A stretch of DNA of 15,626 nucleotides from JAAXKN01 sp050258415 (GTDB taxonomy: Bacteria; Bacteroidota; Ignavibacteria; Ignavibacteriales; SURF-24), in the NCBI GenBank assembly GCA_050258415.1, contig JBLMYS010000179.1:1-15626 (forward strand). Direction: 5' to 3'. The first letter of the stretch is position 1. Each line of letters starts with the position of its first letter. Position numbers and translations under genes: made by a program. Of this stretch, positions 8,873-15,587 are shown piece by piece. The notes below the pieces were generated by a model. The model saw only the letters and a program-made list of their open reading frames with translations. It was not told the DNA's origin and did no database searches.

Positions 8873-9850
8873 ATGCATAATAGAAATTCATTAAAGTACC
8901 TCAGCGAAAGTGCACTGATTATAACAACACTTCTCTGGGGCGCTACGTTTGTTATTGTTAAGGGGTCACTTGCAGATTCATCCCCGATGCTTTTTGTCGC
9001 TCTAAGATTTCTTATAGCCTCAGTTGTCATGCTCCCCTTTGTCTATAAAAAGCTGCTCCGGATAGATAAAAAGACATTTTACAGGTCTGCACTTCTGGGT
9101 GTTTTTCTCTTCTTTGAATTTGCCCCGCAGGCAGTCGGATTAAAATATACCTCTGCAACCAAAAGCGGATTTATAACCGGGTCCTTCGTGCTCTTTACTC
9201 CCATAATGCAGATGCTGATTGAAAAGAAAAAACCCGCCTTCGGCGCAGTAGCAGGGAGTATAATTGTGGTTTTTGGACTTTTATTTCTGTCTGCTAAAGC
9301 TGTTCCCGGATCAGGTGTACTACAGTCGGTATCCGGCCTTCTGGGTGATCTTGGCGGTAATTTTAACGTTGGTGATTTTCTTACACTTATATGTGCTTTT
9401 TTCTTTGCGGTACAGATTGTATACCTGCATAAGATAAGCAAAGAGATAAACTTTCTTCTCCTTACTTTCTTTCAGGTTGCGGTTACAAGCCTCCTGGCAT
9501 TCCTGTTTTCGGCCGCGCTTTCAGTGACAAATATAGAACCTGTTCATTTTGAGCTTACTGGAAATCTCGTATTCGGACTTCTGTATACGGCGCTGTTTGC
9601 ATCGATCATTACTTTTCTGCTGCAGACCAGGTTCCAGAGGGAAGTAAGCCCCGTTAAGGCAGGTATCATATATTCGTTTGAACCGGTGTTCTCAGCAATT
9701 TTTGCATACATTATGCTTGACGAAAGAATCTCAGCTCTAGGTATAATAGGAGGAATACTGATATTTTTTGGATTAGTTACATCTGAGGTGCTGGAATATT
9801 TGAGGCGTAAGGGGACAGCTGAAAATGAGATTGAAGTGGATGAGGCCTAG
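8873..9850 (+). CDS. EamA/DMT-superfamily transporter
   Basis: The 325-residue protein is very hydrophobic, with about ten transmembrane segments in two EamA repeats. The first begins near residue 12 with 'LLWGATF' (20-26), the usual EamA opening; the second begins near 'GDFLTLICAFFFAVQIVYL'. A glycine-rich loop of about 30 residues separates the halves. DMT transporters of this type export amino acids or other metabolites, or import nucleotide sugars; the substrate cannot be assigned. The frame also allows a TTG start at 8861. ATG 8873 is preferred because it places the first membrane segment at the usual distance, but neither start has a clear ribosome-binding site. An intrinsic terminator follows at 9887-9912. 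Confidence 0.85.
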   Translation: MHNRNSLKYLSESALIITTLLWGATFVIVKGSLADSSPMLFVALRFLIASVVMLPFVYKKLLRIDKKTFYRSALLGVFLFFEFAPQAVGLKYTSATKSGFITGSFVLFTPIMQMLIEKKKPAFGAVAGSIIVVFGLLFLSAKAVPGSGVLQSVSGLLGDLGGNFNVGDFLTLICAFFFAVQIVYLHKISKEINFLLLTFFQVAVTSLLAFLFSAALSVTNIEPVHFELTGNLVFGLLYTALFASIITFLLQTRFQREVSPVKAGIIYSFEPVFSAIFAYIMLDERISALGIIGGILIFFGLVTSEVLEYLRRKGTAENEIEVDEA

Positions 9851-9886
9851 GTTGTGACTGGCACAAGCATAACTGAAATTTACACT

Positions 9887-9912
9887 AGCGGGATACTTTC
9901 CCGCTTCTTTTT
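9887..9912 (+). terminator. intrinsic terminator after the DMT transporter gene
   Basis: A perfect 7-bp stem (AGCGGGA 9887-9893, TCCCGCT 9899-9905) with the five-base loop TACTT is followed by TCTTTTT. It lies 37 bases after the transporter stop and separates this gene from the sigma-factor operon. Confidence 0.8.
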
Positions 9913-10020
9913 GGCCTTGTCTCAAAAATAATTTACTCTTTCAGCAACATTTTTCTTTTTCCGGCGTCTTTAATATAAACAATCGGAAAGGACTTGACTA
10001 CTACTCAATCTGAAGGCCGA

Positions 10021-10512
10021 ATGGAATTTAAGTTTTATTATGCAAAACATAAGTCCAAATTGTACTTTTATGTATTCAGAATGCTGAATGATAAGATGCT
10101 TACCGATGACATTGTGCAGAATGTTTTTATTAAACTTTATGAGAATATGAATAATATCAATAACACAGAATTTATAGCATCATGGATCTATAAAACTGCA
10201 AGAAATGAGGTCTATAGCTTTTTAAGGCATAAAAAAAGAAAAGCCGAAGACCTGCTTGACGACGAAGTGCCGCTGTATTCTGAAGCGCTGACTGATGAAA
10301 TGGATAACGTCGAACTGAGGGAAATCATTATGTCGGCACTCGAAACAATCCCCGAAGAGCAAAGGGAGGCTTACCTGCTGAAAGAATATTCAGGCTTCAG
10401 CTATAAAGAGATTGCCTCTCTGCAGGATATCGATGAAGAACTGGTCAAAAGCCGCCTTTTCCACGCAAGAAAAAAACTGATAGCTAAACTGTCAAAGTTC
10501 GTTTTACAATAA
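10021..10512 (+). CDS. ECF-family RNA polymerase sigma factor
   Basis: The 163-residue protein has sigma-70 region 2 (about 1-72, including 'LTDDIVQNVFIKLYE' and 'SWIYKTARNEV') and region 4 (about 103-158, 'IPEEQREAYLLKEYSGFSY' then a helix-turn-helix 'YKEIASLQDIDEELVKSRL'). There is no region 3, which is the ECF layout. The frame also permits TTG at 9994, but ATG 10021 has GAAGG (10012-10016) four bases upstream and begins directly at region 2. The next gene starts 13 bases after the stop and encodes a zinc-finger membrane anti-sigma factor. The likely role is to direct transcription in response to an envelope or periplasmic signal once released. Confidence 0.9.
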   Translation: MEFKFYYAKHKSKLYFYVFRMLNDKMLTDDIVQNVFIKLYENMNNINNTEFIASWIYKTARNEVYSFLRHKKRKAEDLLDDEVPLYSEALTDEMDNVELREIIMSALETIPEEQREAYLLKEYSGFSYKEIASLQDIDEELVKSRLFHARKKLIAKLSKFVLQ

Positions 10513-10525
10513 CAGGAATGATCAC

Positions 10526-10993
10526 ATGAAATGTGAAGAAATTCAGGAAATGATAAGCCAGTTTAATGACGGCTCCCTGGAAACAGAAAAAGAAGCCTTC
10601 ATATTTACACATATGTCTGTATGTCCTGAGTGCAGGGCTTTCTTAAAATCTGTTAACACTCTTAGCTTTTCGGCTCAGACGGAAGAATTCTATTTCCCTC
10701 CCGAACTCGATGAGAAGATCATCAGCAGTACCGGGAAAAAGAAAAAGGAAAAGCACGTTAACATTTTTACCATGAAATATCCCGCGTATGTACCCTTTTC
10801 ATTTGGAGCAGCACTTATACTTTTGCTTTTTCTGCTTTTTAAGTCAACAGTTGAATACAGGCAGGAACTTCATGAGGCTATGGACAACATGCAGCAGCAG
10901 AACAAGCAGATCCAGATGATACTGAACAGCTATCCTGAAATTCAGGTCCGCCCTAAACAGGTAAATGAAATAATCGTCACTAAAAAATTGTGA
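10526..10993 (+). CDS. membrane anti-sigma factor with zinc-finger (zf-HC2) domain
   Basis: The 155-residue protein has an N-terminal anti-sigma domain with H29-x3-C33-x2-C36 ('THMSVCPEC'), the ZAS/zf-HC2 zinc motif that binds ECF sigma factors. A single transmembrane segment (about 90-106) follows, then a coiled-coil-like glutamine-rich stretch (about 110-134) that would lie in the periplasm. The order after the sigma gene and the 13-base gap are the classic sigma/anti-sigma pair. The periplasmic part is short (about 50 residues), so sensing may need another protein, possibly the next gene's product. Its stop TGA overlaps the GAGG ribosome-binding site of the next gene, suggesting coupled translation. 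Confidence 0.88.
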   Translation: MKCEEIQEMISQFNDGSLETEKEAFIFTHMSVCPECRAFLKSVNTLSFSAQTEEFYFPPELDEKIISSTGKKKKEKHVNIFTMKYPAYVPFSFGAALILLLFLLFKSTVEYRQELHEAMDNMQQQNKQIQMILNSYPEIQVRPKQVNEIIVTKKL

Positions 10994-11002
10994 GGCAGCA
11001 AA

Positions 11003-11989
11003 ATGAAGCCCAGGTACAGGTATTTAATAGCAATAAGCATCATTGTGCTTGTATTTATAATTGGATTGGTTGCAGGAATGAACATTATCAGTCGTCCACG
11101 TCCGAATCCTGCTCCATCTCAATCTTCTTCTTATATTAAAGCACATGAAACTTTTCTTACTTCAGATTGGGCAAAATCCTTTTATTCCATTTCAGTGCCT
11201 CAGGATTATTTCGATGCAAGATACCTGAAAGAAACGGCACAGATCATTATCGGAGACAAGAAGTTCCTTGATGTAGTAAATAAGTCCATACCCGTAAAGA
11301 CAGTTTTTGATAACTGTGGAGAAGGCACGCACGAGTTTCATTTTATTTTTCATATTGACAAGGATGGAAATGCGGTCGATTGCAATATCCGCAAACTCAT
11401 TAATACACCGAAAGGTGCGGGAGTAAGAAATGCAGATTATTTGATTCAGGGTAAAACACTCATTAATAATCTTGCCTCAAAATATCAGCCCGGAGTTTAC
11501 CAGGATAAAAATGTCAACAGCCTTATGATAAAAGAACTGGTCCTCTATGTGGATAAAAATGGGAATTCCAGAACAGGCTGGAACTACTCCGAAATACTGC
11601 CCGGAATTTCCATGAAGCCTTACAATTATGAGTTAAAAACCAACCGTGGTCCCCGTCTTGGTAGAGATCTTGAAGAATACAAATCGTCTGTTGATAAAAT
11701 GCCTGAGTATCCCGGCGGAACACAGGCCATGGCAAGGTTCATAGAAAAAAATATCATTTATCCTGAAGCGGCAAAACAGGCAGGTGTTGAAGGGAAAGTT
11801 ATTGTAGAAGTCTATATTGATGAAATCGGCAGGGTTACTTACGCAAAAATATTAAAAGGCATCGGCGGCGGCTGCGAAGCTGAGGCGGAAAGGGTAATCG
11901 GACTGCTGAAAAATTTTCATCCCGGAGTGGAAAATGGTGCCCCGGTCAAAACCAAAATAGCCATTCCTTTCAACTTCAGTATAGGGTAA
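11003..11989 (+). CDS. membrane-anchored protein with TonB C-terminal domain
   Basis: The 328-residue protein has an N-terminal membrane anchor (about 7-29), a short proline-containing linker (30-40), a periplasmic domain (about 45-215), and a TonB_C domain at 232-328 ('YPGG' 236-239, 'IIYPEAAKQAGVEGKVIVEV', 'KTKIAIPFNF'). The middle part contains 'HEFHFIFHIDKDGN' and 'KELVLYVDKNGN', which look like related beta-hairpins and may be a diverged TonB_C-like repeat. Classical TonB has a long proline-rich spacer, absent here, so this may not reach an outer-membrane receptor in the usual way. The gene starts 9 bases after the anti-sigma gene, with GAGG overlapping that gene's stop, so all three appear to be one operon. 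A role in signal relay to the anti-sigma factor is an inference; energy transduction is the alternative. Confidence 0.82.
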   Translation: MKPRYRYLIAISIIVLVFIIGLVAGMNIISRPRPNPAPSQSSSYIKAHETFLTSDWAKSFYSISVPQDYFDARYLKETAQIIIGDKKFLDVVNKSIPVKTVFDNCGEGTHEFHFIFHIDKDGNAVDCNIRKLINTPKGAGVRNADYLIQGKTLINNLASKYQPGVYQDKNVNSLMIKELVLYVDKNGNSRTGWNYSEILPGISMKPYNYELKTNRGPRLGRDLEEYKSSVDKMPEYPGGTQAMARFIEKNIIYPEAAKQAGVEGKVIVEVYIDEIGRVTYAKILKGIGGGCEAEAERVIGLLKNFHPGVENGAPVKTKIAIPFNFSIG

Positions 11990-12003
11990 TTAATTAATTT
12001 AAA

Positions 12004-12033
12004 GGATGTCATCCACCGCGGTAGATGACATCC
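12004..12033 (+). terminator. hairpin after the sigma/anti-sigma/TonB operon, possible terminator
   Basis: GGATGTCATC (12004-12013) and GATGACATCC (12024-12033) are exact reverse complements around a ten-base loop containing ACCGCGGT. It begins 14 bases after the TonB-domain stop. The 3' flank ATTTCGAATGTTTT is only weakly T-rich, so termination would be inefficient or Rho-assisted. The GATGTC/GACATC ends match the hairpin at 3829-3854. Confidence 0.5.
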
Positions 12034-12118
12034 ATTTCGAATGTTTTAGACTCATCAGCAAAAATTATTAGCAGTTAACATTTCCCCGGATTTCTAAAAA
12101 GGTCACAACAAATATTCA

Positions 12119-12150
12119 TTTGCTTAGTTTGTTAACATTCACTAAGTTTG
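12119..12150 (+). promoter_or_regulatory. possible Bacteroidota-type promoter for the M28 peptidase gene
   Basis: TTTG at 12119-12122 and TAAGTTTG at 12143-12150 fit the Bacteroidota consensus TTTG / TAnnTTTG with a 20-base spacer. The predicted 5' untranslated region would be about 85 bases. A CTTAGT/ACTAAG inverted repeat (12123-12128, 12141-12146) lies between and over the boxes and might be an operator. The motif is short, and whether this organism uses this promoter type is assumed. Confidence 0.3.
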
Positions 12151-12242
12151 TCTAACCTTAAGATTTCAAGCATATCTTTACAGGAGAACTATTGAAATAA
12201 ATTTACTGTATTAATTCTTTTTCAAAATACTTGAGGATTAAA

Positions 12243-13907
12243 ATGCAGTCAGATATTTCATGTCTCAGATGCCTGTTTACCTTCTGCTTTAATTCAAAAA
12301 TTTCCCTTTTCCCGATAGCAAAGCAGGCCATACTTTTCTTTTCTCTTGTTCTCCTGTTATCCATCAAAATTTCAGCACAGAATAATCCCCCAAAGATAAC
12401 TGGCATTATTGCCGAAGTAGATCCCCCTAAAAAGTGCATCCATATAAAATTTGATTTGTCTGACCAGGAAGATGATAACATTTCTGTTACCTTGCGACTT
12501 TCAAATGACGGTGGTAAAACTTTTCCATTCCAGGCCGATTCAATAAAAGGAATTGCAGGCTATCCTGCCAGCCCCGGCAAAAAGGAAATATTCTGCTACT
12601 ACAACCCGATGCTTATTAATCCCTCATTGGATAATTTTGCCCTGAGAATTGTGGCTGACGACATGTATAAAATTCCAATTGAGGACATGACTTCAAAAGT
12701 GGATACTCAAAACCTGAAAACAGATATGGACCTTATTACGGGAATAAGACATTACATAAAAGATCCACTCCATCTTCAGGAAGTAAAAAACCTGATTGAG
12801 CAAAGATTCCTGCAGAGTAATCTGCTGACGAGTAAAGACGTGTTTGATTTTTCCGGTTATTCTGCCTCAAATATAATTGGAGAAAAGCAGGGACAGATAA
12901 ACGAAGATACGGTTTATATCCTGTGCAGTCATTTTGATTCAGTTCCTCAGGGACCCGGGGCAGATGATAATGGCTCAGGCTTAGCAGGCATGCTTGAAGC
13001 AATGAGAGTACTATCCTCAGGCAATTTCCATAATACAATAAGGTTTATAGGATTCGACCTGGAAGAATTGGGACTAAAAGGCAGCCAGAGGTATGCAGCA
13101 AACGCATTGGCAGCTTCGGAAAAAATTGCCGGGGTTATTGATTATGAAATGATTGGATACTTAAGTGAAAAGCAAAATTCACAGAGCTTTCCCATTGGCT
13201 TTGACAGACTTTTCCCCGATGTATATGCAAGCTCCTCGGCCCAGGGTTTCAAGGGTAATTTCATTGCTAATGTGGCAAACAATAATTCTGAATCCCTCAG
13301 ATATGAGTTTGAAAGCTGCGCCGGCAGATATGCCCCTCTGTTAAATACAATGTCACTTTCTGTAACAGGGAATGGTGAAACGGTCTCTTTTTTCAGACGC
13401 AGTGATCATGCGCCTTTCTGGGATAATGGATATAAGGCACTGATGCTGACGGATTGTGCTGAATATAGAAATCCAAATTATCACAAGGTAAGTGATACAA
13501 CAGGTACACTTGACTTCAGCTTCATGGCAAACATTGTAAAAGCTACGGTTGCCACAATTGCCACCCTTGCAAAACCGGTCCATTGCACCGTTGAAGTAAT
13601 TAAAGGCTCTCAGCTTACTTCTGTTTCGGAATATCATCCTATTTCCAATTATGAACTAAGTCAGAATTATCCTAATCCGTTTAACCCGGTAACAACGATC
13701 AGCTATTCACTATCAAAAGAATCTCACGTAGAGCTTAGGGTCTTTGACATGCTGGGCCGTGAGGTATTAACCTTGGTAGATAAAGAGCAGAATGCTGGTA
13801 ATTATAAGGTTCAGTTAAACGGATCATCCCTGCCTTCAGGAATATATGTATACACAATTCAGGCAGGTCAATTCAGGGATTCAAAGAAATTGGTACTCTT
13901 AAAGTAA
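12243..13907 (+). CDS. secreted M28-family zinc aminopeptidase with type IX secretion sorting tail
   Basis: The 554-residue protein has a long basic N-region, a signal peptide core ending near 'SIKISAQ' (about residue 45), a beta-rich region (about 47-140), the M28 peptidase domain (about 160-440) and a C-terminal sorting domain (about 470-554). Probable zinc ligands and catalytic residues follow M28 spacing: H230-x-D232, 'GADDNGSG' around D242, E274-E275 in 'DLEELG', D300 in 'DYEMIG' and H389 in 'RSDHAPFW'. The tail carries 'NYPNPFNPVTTISYSL' and 'LPSGIYVYTI', typical of T9SS type A sorting domains, so the protein is likely exported through the outer membrane and surface-attached or released to digest peptides. 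ATG 12243 is chosen over TTG 12231 because GAGG (12233-12236) lies six bases before it. It is a separate unit about 250 bases after the TonB gene. Confidence 0.9.
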   Translation: MQSDISCLRCLFTFCFNSKISLFPIAKQAILFFSLVLLLSIKISAQNNPPKITGIIAEVDPPKKCIHIKFDLSDQEDDNISVTLRLSNDGGKTFPFQADSIKGIAGYPASPGKKEIFCYYNPMLINPSLDNFALRIVADDMYKIPIEDMTSKVDTQNLKTDMDLITGIRHYIKDPLHLQEVKNLIEQRFLQSNLLTSKDVFDFSGYSASNIIGEKQGQINEDTVYILCSHFDSVPQGPGADDNGSGLAGMLEAMRVLSSGNFHNTIRFIGFDLEELGLKGSQRYAANALAASEKIAGVIDYEMIGYLSEKQNSQSFPIGFDRLFPDVYASSSAQGFKGNFIANVANNNSESLRYEFESCAGRYAPLLNTMSLSVTGNGETVSFFRRSDHAPFWDNGYKALMLTDCAEYRNPNYHKVSDTTGTLDFSFMANIVKATVATIATLAKPVHCTVEVIKGSQLTSVSEYHPISNYELSQNYPNPFNPVTTISYSLSKESHVELRVFDMLGREVLTLVDKEQNAGNYKVQLNGSSLPSGIYVYTIQAGQFRDSKKLVLLK

Positions 13908-13935
13908 TTCTTAAAACCTTGTTTTGTAATATGCA

Positions 13936-13956
13936 GATGCCGCGGTCAGCGGCATC
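13936..13956. terminator. hairpin between the convergent peptidase and trpB2 genes
   Basis: GATGCCGC (13936-13943) and GCGGCATC (13949-13956) form a perfect 8-bp stem around GGTCA, 28 bases after the peptidase stop. There is no T-run after it (ATATTGATAG). A second stem follows at once (CCGGGC 13970-13975, GCCCGG 13979-13984). With the GC-rich block to 14050, this is the probable transcription end region for both convergent genes, though neither hairpin is a canonical intrinsic terminator. Confidence 0.45.
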
Positions 13957-14069
13957 ATATTGATAGCCCCCGGGCAAAGCCCGGTGGGACAGGCGCAGCC
14001 CGGCGGGGCGGGGCGATCCAATCAATTTCCGGCGCTGCGGCCAGCTGCGCTATGTATTTTTATCTAACC

Positions 14070-15431
14070 TTATGCTATATCCGGAACCTGCTTTAAGAAC
14101 CCGTTTATCGTGTCTTCAGGCATTTCGTAATTCTCTAACTCGCCTTTTAAGAATGCATCGTAGGCGCCCAGATCCAAAAATCCGTGCCCTGACAAATTGA
14201 ACAGTATGGTCTTGGCTTCGCCCGATTCTTTGCAGAGCAGCGCCTGCTCAATTGCGGCCTTTATTGCGTGTGAACTTTCCGGTGCCGGCACAATTCCTTC
14301 TGTCCTTGCAAATGTTCTTGCGGCCTCAAATACATCATTCTGCTGATATGCCTCGGCTATGATAAGTCCCTTGTTGTAAAGATGCGAAACAATTGGCGAC
14401 ATTCCGTGGTAACGAAGTCCTCCTGCATGAATCGAAGGGGGAATGTATTTGTGTCCCAGCGTGTACATCTTCATCATTGGCGTCATTCCTGCTTCATCAC
14501 CAAAGTCATACGTGAACTCTCCCTTTGTAAGCGTCGGGCACGATGCCGGCTCTACCGCAATTACCTGCAGGTCTTTCTTCTCTCCGGCCAGTTTGTCCTT
14601 AAGGAAGCTGAAGCTTAATCCCGCAAAGTTGCTTCCTCCGCCAACGCATGCAATTACAACGTCCGGGTATTCACCGGCTTTTTCCATCTGAAGCTTTGCT
14701 TCTTCACCTATAATTGTCTGGTGCAGCAATACGTGATTAAGAACGCTTCCTAAAGCGTAGTTTGTGTCGTCTCTCTGAACAGCCATTTCAACGGCTTCAC
14801 TGATCGCGATTCCAAGGGCTCCCGGTGAATTCGGATCCTCGGCAAGGATCCTTCTTCCTGCTTCTGTAAGGTTTGAGGGACTTGCAATTACATCCGCCCC
14901 GAAGAGCTGCATGAACGATTTCCTGTAAGGCTTCTGCTGGAAGCTTACCTTTACCATAAATACCTGACACTCCAGCCCGAAGTGATTGCATGCCTGCGAA
15001 AGGGCAGATCCCCACTGTCCGGCTCCTGTTTCAGTTACCAGTCTTTTAATTCCTGCTTTCTTGTTGTAATATGCCTGCGCAATTGCGGTGTTGGTCTTGT
15101 GGCTTCCTGAAGGATTGGAGCCTTCATACTTAAAGAAAATCTTTGCCGGGGTCTTAAGATACTCCTCCAGACGGTATGCCCTGATTAAGGGACTAGGACG
15201 GCTTATGGCGTACATGTCCAGTACCTCATCTGGAATTTCAATGTATCTTTTTGTGCTCATTTCCTGCTCGATTAACTCCATCGGGAAAATTGCCGAAAGA
15301 TCATCCGGTCCTGCGGGCTGCTTTGTAACCGGATTAAGAGGCGCTGCCAAAGGCTCGCCCAGGTCGGCTAAAATGTTGTAGTAATGAATCGGCATTTCTT
15401 TTACGTCGAGGTTAATTCTGTTCTGTTTCAT
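14070..15431 (-). CDS. trpB: tryptophan synthase beta chain, TrpB2 type
   Basis: The 453-residue PLP enzyme joins indole to serine to make tryptophan. Visible signatures are the PLP lysine K112 in 'GSHKTN', the catalytic glutamate E134 in 'TETGAGQWGSA' and the phosphate-binding 'GGGSN' (264-268). 'AGQWGSA' in place of the usual 'AGQHGVA', the roughly 50-residue longer N-terminus and the overall length of about 450 mark the TrpB2 subfamily rather than TrpB1 (about 400). TrpB2 enzymes often lack a TrpA partner and have been proposed to salvage free indole. No trpA or other trp gene is visible here, since the gene ends the minus-strand unit. ATG 15431 has GGAG (15443-15440) eight bases upstream. 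A tryptophan-codon leader and two terminators precede it (15492-15626), so expression is probably set by tryptophanyl-tRNA supply. Confidence 0.93.
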   Translation of the reverse strand: MKQNRINLDVKEMPIHYYNILADLGEPLAAPLNPVTKQPAGPDDLSAIFPMELIEQEMSTKRYIEIPDEVLDMYAISRPSPLIRAYRLEEYLKTPAKIFFKYEGSNPSGSHKTNTAIAQAYYNKKAGIKRLVTETGAGQWGSALSQACNHFGLECQVFMVKVSFQQKPYRKSFMQLFGADVIASPSNLTEAGRRILAEDPNSPGALGIAISEAVEMAVQRDDTNYALGSVLNHVLLHQTIIGEEAKLQMEKAGEYPDVVIACVGGGSNFAGLSFSFLKDKLAGEKKDLQVIAVEPASCPTLTKGEFTYDFGDEAGMTPMMKMYTLGHKYIPPSIHAGGLRYHGMSPIVSHLYNKGLIIAEAYQQNDVFEAARTFARTEGIVPAPESSHAIKAAIEQALLCKESGEAKTILFNLSGHGFLDLGAYDAFLKGELENYEMPEDTINGFLKQVPDIA

Positions 15432-15491
15432 GGTGTAGTCTCCGTTATAAGTTTTTTATTAAAATTGTTTTTCTTTAAGTCGCTTCAGGTC

Positions 15492-15525
15492 AAAAAAAAA
15501 GCCGCGAATGATGCTTCACGGCTTT
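15492..15525 (-). terminator. terminator 2 of the trpB2 leader (segments 5:6)
   Basis: AAAGCCGTGAA (15525-15515) pairs with TTCGCGGCTTT (15508-15498) around GCATCA, followed by six more T's (nine T's in a row in all). In minus-strand RNA the one non-Watson-Crick position is a G-U pair; on the plus strand it would be a C-A mismatch, so the structure favours minus-strand RNA. It ends about 60 bases before the trpB2 start. Confidence 0.88.
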
Positions 15526-15531
15526 AAAACG

Positions 15532-15567
15532 AAAAAGCCGTGAATAGTTGTTTCACTATTCACGGCT
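15532..15567 (-). terminator. terminator 1 of the trpB2 leader (segments 3:4)
   Basis: AGCCGTGAATAGT (15567-15555) and ACTATTCACGGCT (15548-15536) form a perfect 13-bp stem with the six-base loop GAAACA, followed on the minus strand by TTTT then CGTTTT. On the plus strand it is followed by ATATTAAAA, so it works as an intrinsic terminator only for minus-strand RNA, toward trpB2. Confidence 0.88.
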
Positions 15568-15587
15568 ATATTAAAATCTATATAGAG

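Noticed and set aside
13965..14050. GC-rich convergent region as a CRISPR-like or tandem repeat array
   Set aside because: Only isolated inverted repeats are present, with no regularly spaced direct repeats.
15498..15567. The paired hairpins as terminators for a plus-strand gene
   Set aside because: T-runs follow the stems only on the minus strand, one pair is G-U only in minus-strand RNA, and no plus-strand gene precedes them.
15492..15567. The two hairpins as simple terminators of an unrelated upstream minus-strand gene
   Set aside because: That would not explain the exact 12-bp competing complement (15608-15597), the Trp-codon run or the 4:5 complement. It remains the main alternative until sequence beyond 15626 is seen.
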